A stretch of DNA of 64,000 bases from Agelas oroides (GCA_949130485.1 OX422199.1:5016902-5080901), one strand, 5' to 3'; positions 23,533-35,427 are shown, numbered from the stretch's first letter. Notes: generated from the letters alone by a model not told the origin. Program-made: numbers and translations.

Positions 23533-23948
23533 TTAAGGCCACTACAAATTGGATAATAGTTTCCCCGTCCACCGCCCGCATGCCCTTCATGAGCCCGCCT
23601 AATATTTTTTATTATTGTGGTAATCTTCTATTATAACGAATTATGACGTTATCTATTCAAAATTATTTACGGTCTAGTCCATGTGCTCGAGCAGTACTGT
23701 ACAGTACAGTGCTATTGCAGTGGAGGTTGTCTACTTTCTTTCGCTTTTTCGGGCCTTGCTGTGTGTAGCATGTACAGCTATTGGAGGTTTGTATGTATAC
23801 AAGACACTTAGTGACCATGTTTTAGTACTTTGTGGTTTGTATTTCCTTTACCACATCCGTAATGAATAATAAAAAAACCCGCCCGCCCGCATGCTATTGC
23901 ATCCTTATACCAGGACGGGAAACTATTATCCAATTTGTAGTGGCCTAA
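23533..23948. mobile_element. MITE with TTAAGGCCACTACAAATTGG ends
   Basis: AGGCCACTACAAATTGGATA at the left is mirrored by TATCCAATTTGTAGTGGCCT at the right. The interior has no recognised gene. Confidence 0.75.
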
Positions 23949-24559
23949 CCAAAACTACAATTTTTTGCTAAACTGGGAACTATAACTAAAAAATCCAAGA
24001 ACATACAAGAAGAAACCTGTTGGCAGAAATCCAAACTGAAATCCAGAAATCCACTGTGAAATCCAGAAATCCACTCTGAAATCCGAAATCCACGTGAAAT
24101 CCAGTGGATTTCGAAATCTCATACGCCAAGGCGCGCCGTGGCGGACCCTTCGGGCCGAACTGAATATCTCGAAGCAACTCTACAAACGTCTGGAGATCAG
24201 TAAGGAATAACAGTGATACGTGAGTGTGTAACTATGCCTGGTTGTTGTTACTGCATGCCACTGCTGCATAATCATTTGATGGACTCGTGCAGTTATGTAC
24301 GCAAATTACATTACTAGCCGCCAAAGGGGGGTGCATTTGCACCCCCCTTACCCCCCCTAAATCCGCCACTGAACCCTGTCATTAATTTTCCGTCGTTTTG
24401 GCGACTAAGTTCTTGAACCTCGTCCAAAATAAAAATCCGCCCGATCCGACCTATTTGTAGTCTCGTGCCCAGACCCCACCCTCGCCTCTGTTGCGCTACT
24501 CAAGTCACATGACTAATGGCATTTTGCTGACTCGGCACAACCAACAAATCGCTCAATGG

Positions 24560-24627
24560 TAGTCTCGTGACCAGCCGGAAAAACCTACGGAAAATCCGTC
24601 TGGTAAGGTAAGGCTGGATTCCTGGGC
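24560..24627 (+). repeat. Left 68-bp TIR of the helicase transposon
   Basis: Matches 31035-31102 inverted at 66 of 68 positions. Confidence 0.9.
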
Positions 24628-24717
24628 TTTTCTAATTTCGACGGAGTTATTTGAACGTGCCAATCAGATTGCTGTATTTCTAATTACTTCTACTAAATTA
24701 CGTAATGTGCTAGTACG

Positions 24718-26822
24718 ATGGCCGCTCAGACAAGGAGAATTTTAGTCCCTCGACTCGATGATCGTTTTGAAGAGCCGGTTATTGATGTAGCCATTTTAGA
24801 AGCGTTTCAGAAGCTAGGGTATGACCGCCCTACTCAAGAACAAGCACAAGCTGTCAGAAGTTTCGTGTTGGGAAGCGATGTTTTTGTGATGCTACCAACT
24901 GGGAGCGGCAAGTCGCTCTGTTATGCTTCCCTTCCGTACACTTTTGACAGTTTGCGGCGATCTGCTGGAGAGAAGGATGCTCACCACTGCATTGCTGTTG
25001 TTGTCTGCCCTCTTAGCTCGATTATGCAGGACCAAACCCAAAAGTTCAGCGAACGAGGTCTGAAAGTAGCCTTTGTGGGAAAGGAACAGAAAGATGAAGA
25101 AGTGAAGAATCGAGTTGAGCGCGGAGAGTACAGTTTGGTTTTCATGAGCTCTGAAGCGATGTTGACCGTACTGAAATGGCGTGAAATGTTTCACACTGAT
25201 GTGTACCAAGAGTGCATGATTTGTCTTGCTGTGGACGAGGCTCACTGCATCAGAACTTGGTAAGGTGCTTGCCTGTAATTTATTTTAGTTTGGAGCTGAA
25301 TGCTAGAATTGACTGTTAGCTTCCAGTTTAGCATTCTGATTCACTCTTGAAGGTGAATGCAGGGCATCATGGAGCAAGCGTGAGGGAGCTAGCTACATGC
25401 ATTGCAAGCAACTAGTTGATATCTATTTAAGTTTGTGCTACATTCTGTCAGTAGACATTCCAATCAAATGTATCATTGCCGCCTGTTGAGAAATTCATTG
25501 TTCATATAAATGAATGATCTGTTGGAATTTGCATGTTGTTGATGCTCTTATTTGTCACATAGGGGTCAGAAGTTTCGAAAGGAGTTTGCAAATATTGCTG
25601 AGATTCGCTCACTCACCCCAAAGAATACAAATATTCTTGCACTCACAGCCACAGCAAATCGAGGCACACAAAAGAGCATTGTGGACAGTCTTGAAATGAG
25701 ATGTTTCATGCTTCGGAAGCTACCAAACAACCGAAATTGTTCATTTGTTGTCCTATCCAAGCCAAAAGATCAATTGGTCATTCTGATGAATTGGTGCTTA
25801 AAATGAAGAGAGCTGATAAGCATCTGATTTTCTGTCGAACATATGATGAAACATCATACTGTTTTCAAAATCTGGCACTTGGTTTAGGTGAAAGGAATGC
25901 CTTGTATACAAAGGATCCGCAAACACTCAGCATTTCACAGCGATGTGAGCATCGTTTATGTGACAAATTTGATGCTTGCACATCAGTTTCTATGAAGAAG
26001 ATCATTGCATCCTTCACAAAAGCTGATGGAGAACTACGTACTGTAGTTGCTACAGTGGCCTTTTCGATGGGACTAGACGCTCCAAATATTCGAAAGATCA
26101 TTCATTGGGGTCCACCTGGGGATTTAGAAATGTATCTGCAGCAGACAGGACGTGGTGGACGTGATGGAGAACAATGTGTTGCAGTATTGTACTTCTCATC
26201 AAAGGATCTAGATTCTGATATTGTGACATCAGATATGAAAGAGTATTGTCTAAACAAAACAATGTGTCGCCGAAAACTCCTCATGGCACATTTTGAGGAC
26301 CCAATGAATTTTGCTCTGCCTGACATTAAACACCTGTGCTGTGATGTCTGTGCCCAAAGTTGCAAATGTGGAGATTGTTCTTCTGTTGTCCCAGCATTAC
26401 ATCTTGAACAGGTTGACATAGAAGAGATACAAGATTTTGATCCGCCTTCGATAAGTCCTCCACTTAAGCCAGTTCCCAGAGCACAAGATGCACTCAAGAG
26501 AGAACTCCAAGCATATAGACACAAACTCTGTGAGTCTGCTGATGTCCCAGTTGCATCGATGATGGTTGGAATAGACATTGCAACAGGATTGAGCGATGCA
26601 CTCATTAACAGAATTGTCCAGTATGTACTGTGTTGTGATGTGACATGCATTGATTCCTCAAACTTACTTGCACTTGGTGTGTGCTCACACAAGCAAGCCG
26701 AAGAAATTTTGTGTATCATTCGTACATATTCAAATATCAAATATCTAATTTATATACACAAACTCATAAATATATTTATAAATATTAATAATATATTCAT
26801 GCACTTATTATTTGGAACTTGA
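24718..26822 (+). CDS. RecQ-like superfamily 2 DNA helicase of the transposon
   Basis: Exon 1 is 24718-25259 and exon 2 is 25563-26822 (donor GTAAGG, acceptor CACATAG). The join restores DEAHCIRTWGQKFRKEF, the RecQ form of motif II and its neighbour. Other motifs in order are Walker A PTGSGKSLCY, VVVCPLSSIMQDQ, LALTATA, IFCRTYDE, the motif V stretch AFSMGLDAPNIRKIIHWGPP, and QQTGRGGRDGE. A cysteine cluster CCDVCAQSCKCGDC follows, in the place of the RecQ zinc-binding region. The reading frame shifts once between about 25740 and 25800, so the gene is damaged. It should unwind DNA with ATP hydrolysis in the nucleus, presumably to assist transposition or repair of the donor site. It starts about 90 bp inside the left terminal repeat. 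Confidence 0.85.
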
Positions 26823-26834
26823 AATTAGATTAAT

Positions 26835-29800
26835 TCATGTCAGTCCGAGTAGTTTCTTGAGTTTAATAGAGTCAGAAGCCTTTGACTGGTTTTTCTTGAG
26901 CCATTTAAACATCTTATCAGTGTCAAGACATTTTGCTACATGTGGTTGTATATTGGGAAAGGATGCATGTTTCCGGCCAGGGATGTAATCAAAGACGTGT
27001 GAGTGATCTGTTAGCTCTTTTATTACCAACTCTTCATCCTTCTTTGAGCTTTTCTTGGTATGATGGAGGGAGACAGGGTGTACATGGCATTCCTTATCAA
27101 AGTTGTTGCCAACACTCAGTATTCCTTTGAGTGACTTACTGATCTGTATAATTGTCTCCTCTTTCACATTTGCACCAAGCCCAACTATATAGTCTTTAAC
27201 ACATCGATTTAGGTGTTCCATGTGCAGGTCAATGGGCAGATTGTGACCTTTGCCACCACGTGTACTTACAACTCGTCCCCAGCATAACTGATTGGCTACT
27301 CGGGGTGAAGCAGAACCATTCAGTAGCAATTGAATGTTTAGTGCTTCTTGGGCGTACTTAGTGTGACCAGCGAAGCGAAAATACAAAAGGAGGAATTTCC
27401 AACACCTCATGATCCTTGGTCCGTCTCCTTCATGTATTGCATCTTGAAACTCTAATAGTAATAATCCATCATTAAGTACAGCAGAGGCATAGTTAAAAAC
27501 ACCATCTGGTGAGGCCTTGTGCACATCACGGGAAGCATGTGGTTGATCTGCTGATGATGTTATCCATGGTGGTAGGTGCCTATGAGGCTTCTGGGTGGGT
27601 TCAGATGTGGATACTTGTTGTCTCTGAGATGTGGATATAGGTTGTGTTTGGGTAGGCTCAGTGTTTGTGGATGAACACGTTGCTAAAGAGTATGAATGCT
27701 CTACAGTGATTCTTGATACGTGTGGATTTTGTTCCGAGGAGCTTGATCTCTGGGATTCTGACCCGGCTGTGGATACCAGTTGTCGCTGGGTAGGCTCAGA
27801 TCTTGTAGATGAACTTGTCGTAGAATAGTATGAATGTTCTACAGTGATCCTTGATACATGTGGATTTTGTTCTAAGGAGCTTGATCTCTGGGACTTTGAT
27901 ACAGCTGATTGTGGTTGAGCAGAAGCAAATTCATCCACTATGACGTACCTGTCGACAATTTGACCAATAGCTTTACTGAAGGTCTTCCACTGCTTATCCA
28001 CTGGCCATTTGGTAATGTCAGAGGGAAGGGCATTGTTTGCAGGATTGCTTGATATATCTTTCATGCCAAAGAAATTCATGGCTGCTGCAACAATGTGGCA
28101 ATTTGTGACTAACTCCACAAAGTCTACTGTAGAGTTGAATCGACCAGAGATATCTGCAGCAACATTTCGGCGGTTCAGCATATTCCGTAGCTATAGTAGT
28201 GTTCCACCTTCGGAGTTTGACCCTCCTTTGTAGAGACACTTGAACAGTATCTGTTGAAAATGCCACAAATTAATTAAGCCACAGCTACATTAATGAGTAT
28301 ATATGTTGAAAGTCACACTCCTTCACACGAAAAGGAAAGATGTCTAATGAATGAGTTTTCAAAAGAAGGAGCTAAATACTACAGTGAATGATTATTACAT
28401 GCAGACCTCAAGGTAGTTAGCTTCGGCATGCCAGTCTGCTGCAAACGGTTGGAGTCCTAGCAAGGCATCTTCCTTACAGTCAGAGGTTACTCTAGACTCC
28501 TGACACTTTCTGCTTCTCTCCGAAGTCAACTGGTCTCCACCAAAGAGTATCTATAGGCATCAAAATCACTAATGACAGTAATCTGATTGATAAATGCTAT
28601 ATTCAATGAATGCAAACCTTGACTGGATGTGGGCCATCATCAGATGGGATACTAGGACAATAGTTTTTCTGAAGTTCCTCCAGTATCTCAGCCATTTCAT
28701 CTCTCTTGTTTTCATTTTTAGGGATCACACCAAGAGGAATCTGTATAGTGTAAACATTAATAACAAAGAACACAGCAATGAAAAGTGTAGTTTGCTTACA
28801 ATCTTTGACTTTTGTTCCATGGCTTTGGAATAGCGATGAGAAATGTGCTGCACAACACTCTGACGCAAGCCAGAGAAGTAAGGGAGTTTGTCCACAATTA
28901 CTCTTGCGACAAGAACAATGTAGTTTGATCTGAGAGTAGTACAATCATCTACTGAAGGAACAAATGTGGTAACTGGAAGAGATTGAAGGTCATCTTTGGG
29001 TTGATCATCGGATAGATCTGAAACATCAATGCGATCATGAACAGCATAAGAGTGGAAATAATGCAAACTCTTGACCTGATTCCCCACACGCATGTCACGC
29101 GGACTGATATTTTTGTCAAGGTTGTCTCCGACCAGCAAGTAGTGAGGATATGATGAAGATGAAAGAACTTGTGAAAGATTACTCTCAGTCTGGGTGTCAC
29201 TGCTTGGGTTAGAAACTTGAGGTTGTGCTGGTGGACAAGGCTCTTCTTGCTGGTCTTGCGATTCACAAGTCTGCAGTTGAAGTTGTGGAGCTGACAAACT
29301 ATGAGGTAGTGATTCAAAATGACTACTACAACACTGATCTCTCCACTGCAGAGCTTCGTGATGTGATTGTGATCAACTCCAAGTTTTCTGACTAAGCAAG
29401 TAGCTGTCACGTGGGACACAGATACACCAAGCCTTGCTAGTCTTGTGTACACCTAAAAAAAAGCATCAACAGAGACAGAAATCTGTTAGTGCTCCTTACT
29501 AGCAACTGGTTAGCACCAAGAGCTGCTGATAAGCAGAATTCAAAGCAAATTTCTAATTATTGCTGCACACACTGGGCACATGCACTCTCCAGGTGAAGTG
29601 GAAAAAAATTGTCACCAATAATGGGGGCATTTCTCCATGCGCTACAAATTATTTTATTTTGAGCCAGAGGGACTTAAGACATTAATTAATACAGAATCGA
29701 AAGACCAAAGACAAGTAAATGTACAAACCTTCTTTGATGCATGGCCTGCATACAGCAAGGTCGAAACAACTGATTGCAGGGCACACATGTTTTTGTTGCG

Positions 29801-30910
29801 GCTCTTTAACAGTATGCCAGCAGCCATTCCAACAATGCTGGCTGGAGGTGGGGACTTTTTTGACCTAATCGGCTGTGCTGCTGCCTGCAGGATGGCTAGC
29901 AAGGTTGGAGCTCTTGTTCTAAGCTCTGTAATGAGATCCTCCCACTTGAAGTCAGTTATCCTTTCCAGTGAGGACACACGCAGCACGGAGGGCACTGGCT
30001 TGAGTAGGCAAAGTGAGCCACACTCAACTCTGATGATCTGGAGAATAAGATATACAGTCACAGTATAGTGCTAAACATGTACTACCGACTTGGTAAATTT
30101 ATCTTTACCTTTAGAAGTTCTTGCAGTGTAGCTTCTTTCAAGGCTGGTCTCCTCAGACACATACGGGCTGTATAGCTCATTTGGTGGTATCTAGCTGACT
30201 TCACAATCTGCTTGTATGGTGAGCAGAGAATGTAGTTTCTTGGTTTCCGCCCAGCTTTCATGTATGTGACCTAAAAGATATTGTGATGGTAAGCATCATT
30301 AGCAGTGCTTTATATTATACAGCTAAATACTCACCTTTAGGACACTTGGTGGTGTTGCTTGGTGCTGTTGGCTTGTTCCTGTCTCTGGTGTCGCTGTCAA
30401 ACTGTGAAAGCTTGCAAGGTATGCAGCAGGGCAAGTAGCTGGCTGGAGCTCCAGTCTAGCTCTCTTAGGGTCTGGAGCTCCAATGTCAGACATCGGAAGA
30501 GATCTTTTGGATGTTTTTCCGGCTGATAGACTGAACCTTGGACGTTTGGGTGTGCTAACAAGGTTCTCTGCCACTGCACCCCCAGGATTTTGCCCCTTTC
30601 CATTGAGTATGCTCGTTACTGTGACAGCACTAGTGCTTGCACGGCCTGTACCGGCTCCAGAATACATAGCTTTTAGCTCGGCAATAAATTCATTGGCCTT
30701 CGCTGTGTGCTTCATGGCCTGTTCCAGTTTTGCAAAACATGGCTGTCTACAGGCAAATTGCGGTTGCATGGTAGATGTATCCAACAAAGGATTTACATGT
30801 GCCGTGTAAAAGTCTCGAACCGCCCTAGAACCATCAGAAGATGGTGGGTGAAGCAACCTTCGAAGGGTGCATTGGATGGTTTTGCCACAAACAACACAGA
30901 CCGCTGCCAT
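26835..30910 (-). CDS. DUF6589/Academ-like DDE transposase, about 1,127 residues, damaged
   Basis: Seven exons join in phase: 30335-30910, 30109-30270, 29729-30037, 28800-29452, 28618-28740, 28407-28550 and 26835-28250. The N-terminus has paired cysteines (CVVCGK and later CRQPC) like a zinc-binding head. Three conserved acidic blocks follow: GDNLDKNISPRDMRV with SLHYFHSYAVHDRID (near 29120), LFGGDQLTSERSRKC (near 28535) and HMEHLNRCVKDYI (near 27215). I read these as the D, D and E of a transposase, from the DUF6589-type family. A 1-nt frame change near 29365 and an in-frame TAG at 28191-28193 break the copy. The region between the second and third blocks is Ser/Thr/Gln-rich and probably disordered. 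It is convergent with the helicase gene. Confidence 0.8.
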
Positions 30911-31034
30911 ACTTAACAGAACTGCGGTTACCTACACTCAGCTGGCTTTGTTTACGCTTCATGATCCACGTGGCTACTTATGCAATAATTACTTTATGCT
31001 AGCGCTGGCCGGCCGCAATAATTACATTCCGCCG

Positions 31035-31102
31035 GCCCAAGAATCCAGCCTTATCTTACCAGACGGATTTTCCGTAGGTTTTTCCGGCTGGTCACGAGAC
31101 TA
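31035..31102 (-). repeat. Right 68-bp TIR of the helicase transposon
   Basis: Inverted partner of 24560-24627. The ATG of the transposase gene lies about 125 bp inside it. Confidence 0.9.
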
Positions 31103-31516
31103 CTCAATGGTCACCAGACCCCTTTCCTCGTGAGAGGGTGGGGTCTGGGCACGAGACTAACCTTCGTCCTGCAGACCTATCACGTGATCCGCATGGGATT
31201 GGGTGAAAAGACAGCCTCCCTTACTGGTGCGCCTGCGTTTACATTGCAGCAAGGAAGCTGGATTACTGTACACAAGAGGCGGTTCTTTTTCTCAAAGAGC
31301 GGCTAAATGTGGTTAACATAACTCAGCCAGTTTGTTTTGCGACATCCTGGGGGAGTGGACTGTGCATTACGTAATCATTACTCGAGTCAGTGTAAGTTAG
31401 GTGAGGCCATACCAAATTCATTTTATGTTTCACGGATCCGGCCGGGTCTTTTTTTTTGAAAATCGAAAAAAAAATGTAAAAATGCAATTAATATGTATAC
31501 GTAATCCAGTACTCAC

Positions 31517-31610
31517 TAGCCTCGTTCCTAGGCCTTTGTGCGTTCGTCGCTAGCAGTACAAATTATCGTACTGCAAGTGACGAACGCGCGAAGGCCTGGA
31601 AATGAGGCTA
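31517..31610. mobile_element. TAGCCTCG-type MITE, 9-bp target duplication
   Basis: The 94-bp hairpin element has AGTACTCAC exactly on both sides (31508-31516 and 31611-31619). It lies about 360 bp outside the composite transposon. Confidence 0.9.
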
Positions 31611-31876
31611 AGTACTCACCACGTGGCAAGAATGGAGGATGGCGAGCAGTTTTGTGTGGCTGAGTGGTATCTAATTAAATTCATGAGAAGTTTGGTCATT
31701 TTTATTTTTATTTTTTTGCCTGCCTACCGGGTCATGTTTGTGACCTAAGAAATCCGTGAAACATAAAATCAATTTGGTATGGCCTGACTGGTAAGGGCGA
31801 AATTTATGTAAAGGTAGTCTAAAATGCCCCTGCAAAGTGACAGTCTGATAGTTGAAGTAGAAATTTGGGATCTGTG

Positions 31877-31939
31877 CCTGCCAGTGGCACACATGTATGA
31901 CAACAATTTATACATTTATACATGTGTGCCACTGGCAGG
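31877..31939. repeat. 63-nt hairpin with perfect 21-bp stem
   Basis: CCTGCCAGTGGCACACATGTA (31877-31897) pairs exactly with 31919-31939 around a 21-nt AU-rich loop. Stem and loop size suit a microRNA-like precursor. No target duplication is evident. Confidence 0.7.
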
Positions 31940-32167
31940 CTATGATGACACGGTCACACCCCAGCTTGAAGTGCTCAAGCATCTTGGCCATCCAAACTTT
32001 GTTGACAACAGGTTAGCAGAATTAAAGCGATTTTTCTATTTATCGCTGTTTGGATGGGATGATGTTTGGATGAAGTATGGCCTTAGCCTCGTTCCCAGGC
32101 CTTGGCCACCGTCCAGTTTTTGATCACTTGCAGTATTGGATGAAGTATGGCCTTAGTTTAAATCAGA

Positions 32168-32390
32168 AGAAGCTACATGGTTGTTGTTGCATACAAGCAG
32201 GTGTAACCACAGATGTTCAGTGGTTACTAACTGCAAGATGCTGGTTGTAAGATAGTCTGGGAAGCTTCCTCTCCAGTTGTCTTATGTAATCAGCAAAATA
32301 TATAGTACATAACCACTGTCTGTTTGGCTTGTCTGCAACCAGGGTAACCACTCTGTGGTTAAAACAACCAATTTGTTTTTGCAGTGATAT
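32168..32390 (-). repeat. Partial copy of the CACTGCAAAAA element
   Basis: It matches 21520-21738 closely and ends in TTGTTTTTGCAGTG. The other arm is missing. Confidence 0.75.
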
Positions 32391-32953
32391 AGTGTAGCTA
32401 GTGGTTGTGATGGTTGTACTAATAGCAGTGATAGTTACTGATGTATGTACGCATTCAATAGTTACAATGTGTTTTAAGCTTTAGAAAGAAAGTTCTCTAG
32501 CTACCCTTTGAAAGATGAAAGATACTGACGCCATTTCAAACTTGTGCTTTACGTGTGGAGTTACCCACAGGCATACACATATGAACATTAGCTGAGATGC
32601 TGAGCTCATCGGTCACTTGGCAACTACAGGTGTAATAATAGTGCTACACTGCTGGTAATTGCAGTAATAATCGCAAAATCAATGTGCATAAACTTTGGAA
32701 CTCAACAATTCTTAAGATACTGTACATAAGATATACTATGATGTTTAAAGCTATAATTATGAGAAAACTGAAAAGATAGATTACATTCGTAGTGCATGTT
32801 ACACAAATATGCACTATACATACTATAATGCAGCTATTTTTGCCATTGATTGCATTGTACATACTAGCAGGGCCCTACCCTGTGACCAACCAATGTTCAG
32901 TACAGTGAATAATCCTAGGGTGGGAATTAGGCTAACTGTCTTCAGGCTACATG
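32391..32953. other. No recognised feature
   Basis: AT-rich sequence with short open frames only. Nothing supportable. Confidence 0.4.
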
Positions 32954-33720
32954 TTATAGTTTAGCATGAAGTTGTGCGTAGTTCTTTTCCTTAAAGGTGA
33001 CGTCTGGTAGAAAAAATATGCAAAATGGAGCAGTGGAGTAGTATACTATGTCATTATAAAGTCGTAATATAGTGGCATCCTGTTGTGGTTCAGAAAAAGA
33101 AGAAACAATTTCAGACAGGACAATGGACTCAAAATCAGACCATATTGCTGCCGACATTGACTCTCCACAATCCAGGGCGAATTTTTTCCTTTTCGGTATA
33201 TCCTTCTGTAATGCATGTATCCTTCGCTTTCTTTTACCCCCAATTGCTCCCTCCCTTCTATGGCCATTGGGGTTAGCACAATTTTCGCAATGGTAAAGTG
33301 AGGTGCAGGCTTGACCTAACTTGTAGCACATACATCTAGTCTCATAGTTGGAAAACACAAGATGTTTGTGTTCCTGCTCCTTTCTTATTCACACCACAGC
33401 TGCACTTGGTGGGTTTGGGAAGCTTTTGATCTGCGTGGGTGGTACATGTATTAGAGTATAAAATAGCTGAGTCGTAGTGACCAGGACCACTTGGGTCATA
33501 TACGAGGAAGATTGGTATTTCCTGAGTATCTAGCACAGGAGTAATGTACAGAGGGCTGGTACTGTCTCTTCTGAAAATAAGTACGTATGCCTGTAAAACA
33601 TTTGACATAGCTAAAGGCATAAGATTGCCAAGTTGGCTGGCAAAGTATCCATTTTCCAGAAACTTTCTGGCTTCTGCTTCATAGTAACTGGGCTATTTTA
33701 TAGGAAAAGGGCCCTTAGGG
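32954..33720 (-). pseudogene. Fragment of an OTU-protease plus cysteine-rich (CXC-like) protein
   Basis: Reading leftward from 33720, the translation has an OTU-protease second half: a leader with FLENGYFASQLGNLMPLAM, then IPIFLVYDPSGPGHYDSAI, whose GHYD carries the expected catalytic histidine. A cysteine cluster follows (CSCGVNKKGAG, then RCMCYKLGQAC and CENCANPNGHR). The order OTU then CXC-like cluster is typical of repeat-associated proteins in early-branching animals. The N-terminal catalytic Asp/Cys half is absent and the frame is not continuous, so this is a relic. It could descend from a mobile element or a domesticated gene. Confidence 0.6.
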
Positions 33721-33952
33721 TGAAATTTATGAATATTCAGTAGCTCTAAATATGTGGAATCTGAAATTTTTGACGAAACTGGGATTATTGCAATTTTGAG
33801 TTGCCACAATCAAACTGGGATTATTGCACTTTTGAGTTGCCACAATCCTGAGGTTAAACATATGCATACTCCCATGTCAGAAAGCGCTCACTAAGTGGGA
33901 AATATCCACATGGCATGTGGAATGCAGCTGTATTTCTGGTACGTTGCCTAGC

Positions 33953-34248
33953 CAGTGGCGTAGCTAGAAGCTGACAGTTGGTAGGGCACAAGTACAGACT
34001 GGGAACGAGACATGTACTTGGGTAGGCGTGGTTTGTAGACACATGTCTGTCGTACTCAGTAGACGAAGAGAAGCCCAGCGTGCCTGGCGGTTGCTGGAAT
34101 GAAGCTACGTACGTACAGCACTGTTGCACTGGCGGTTGTGTAGCTCCAGTAAGTGAGAAAGCCGGACGGTAGGGCTCCAGTTGGTAGGGCACTTGCAGCA
34201 GTTGGTAGGGCCTAGGCCCTACCAGGCCCTACCTTAGATCCGCCACTG
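33953..34248. mobile_element. hAT-like MITE, CAGTGGCG ends, 8-bp duplication
   Basis: CAGTGGCGTAGC...GATCCGCCACTG is flanked exactly by TGCCTAGC (33945-33952 and 34249-34256). An 8-bp duplication and CAG/CTG ends are hallmarks of hAT. No coding sequence. Confidence 0.85.
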
Positions 34249-34650
34249 TGCCTAGCTTATAACTGTAGAACATTTAGTAGTGTCACCACTTTACATGTTT
34301 TATACAGCTACTATGAGCTATAGCTACTACTAGTGATGACATAAGCATTCTAGCATGTGAAGATGAAGCACACTTAGCTGCATTCACTGAACAGGATGAG
34401 GAATATTCTATGGGTTTGCTTTGGAGGTCCCAGGAACACTTACCATCATGGCAGAAGTTCTGATGCGGACATTGGGAGTGAAGATTAATTGGATCTTGGC
34501 ACTGTGATTGCTAGAGGTGTTTTAAATGAGGATGACCAGCCAAATGTTCTTACGCCTAATTTTGACAATGCAAGGAAACTAGCGCAAAAAGAGCTTGAAA
34601 GTGAATATGTTTGCTCAAACAGTTGCTACAGTCAATTTCCTGAGGATTAA

Positions 34651-35326
34651 ATGTACTCAATTCAATTGCAAACGACTGAGCTAGGAGAACCAGAACATGG
34701 TATGCACACGTCCACATCCAGCATCAAACATTTGTCAAACTTTAAACTGTTATTTCTCAAAGTTGTCTTTTGTACACGAGTTGGTTTTAAGAATTATAAC
34801 ATGGCAATGATAAGTTATTTCAACAAGCATTCTTTGCCAGGAAAGTGTTTAAAGCATCTAAAAGAAGATGCCTCACGTAGCATAAGTTACTTTATAGCAC
34901 TTGGATGTTGGTACAGGGATGAGGGAGTATTTCAAGTCATTCAGCACGAGCAGAGGCTGGCAAATCTACTCTCCAACTGTGGTGGCCGAACTATAAAGGG
35001 GTACACTAACCTCATATGGTTCACTGAACAGGTTAGGTAGTTATCGAGTGTAGTACGTCCTTCACATCACATCAAGCACTTTGGATTCCAGATTGAATTA
35101 TTATTTACTCCTACTATAATAGGTGGCGGAGTTGGTGGGCAAACACAAGGAGACAGTGTGGGATGCCATTGCCAGGTTCACACCCCAGCTTGACCAGCTT
35201 CAACACAAGGGTGAAACAATTACCAGTGAGGCACCACTCGACCCAGAGGTAGTCTCTGCCCAGTACTGGAACAAGGTTGCCACCTACCTTATTGATCTCG
35301 CCCAAAAGTTTGAGAGCAGCCACCAG
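34651..35326 (+). CDS. Unrecognised gene fragment, two exons
   Basis: An exon ending at 35031 (FTEQ, donor GTTAGG) joins in phase to 35123-35326 (acceptor ATAATAG, donor GTTAGA after SSHQ). The joined protein has helical, charged sequence such as RLANLLSNCGGRTIKGYTN and then VAELVGKHKETVWDAIARF. I do not recognise a family. The true 5' end is unclear: the stretch 34490-34643 also reads openly in another frame (NFDNARKLAQKELESEYVCS) and may be a further exon. Clean exon borders and amino-acid composition argue for a real host gene. The 3' exon is not seen. Confidence 0.4.
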
Positions 35327-35427
35327 GTTAGAGCATAAGTTAACCCATCCAATAGTTGTATGTACAGCTCTGCATTATTTGGCTATATCTTGACATCCCC
35401 AGTGTTTACTGGATAGTGCTATTGATC

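Larger units (their letters stand above)
22765..24371. mobile_element. hAT-like element with CAGTGGCGGAT ends, itself host to others
   Basis: CAGTGGCGGATC...AATCCGCCACTG bounds the element and AACCC is repeated at both edges. The uninterrupted arm at 14670 confirms the empty site. It contains two further elements (22805-23326 and 23533-23948) and no transposase. A relative with a full 8-bp duplication lies at 33953-34248. Confidence 0.75.
24560..31102. mobile_element. Helicase-bearing DDE DNA transposon (AcademH-like), 6.5 kb
   Basis: The terminal inverted repeats are 68 bp with two mismatches (24560-24627 and 31035-31102). The ends read TAGTCTCGTGACCAGCCGG. The target copy CTCAATGG lies exactly on both sides (24552-24559 and 31103-31110). 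The element carries two convergent spliced genes whose stops lie about 12 bp apart: a RecQ-like SF2 helicase (24718-26822, plus) and a large DDE-type transposase (26835-30910, minus). Helicase-bearing Academ transposons (AcademH) are the closest described group I know. I am not certain that this element belongs there, and its 8-bp duplication should be compared. Each gene has at least one lesion, so this copy is probably recently dead. Confidence 0.8.
14448..31159. mobile_element. 16.7 kb composite DNA transposon, 9-bp target duplication
   Basis: The left end TAGTCTCGTCCCCAGACC and right end GGTCTGGGCACGAGACTA are inverted, and ACCTTCGTC is duplicated exactly outside (14439-14447 and 31160-31168). 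The left arm is 14448-14995. The right arm is the inverted equivalent, now split by insertions into 31103-31159, 24372-24559 and about 22445-22764. The interior between the arms shows no gene. It is filled with further repeats, including a third, direct copy of the arm at about 21160-21860. All coding sequence in the span belongs to the nested helicase element at 24560-31102. It is probably non-autonomous, or an element whose own genes are gone. Confidence 0.75.

Noticed and set aside
24718-26822. RecQ-like gene as a host housekeeping helicase
   Set aside because: It lies between matched TIRs with a target duplication, next to a transposase, and carries a frame change.
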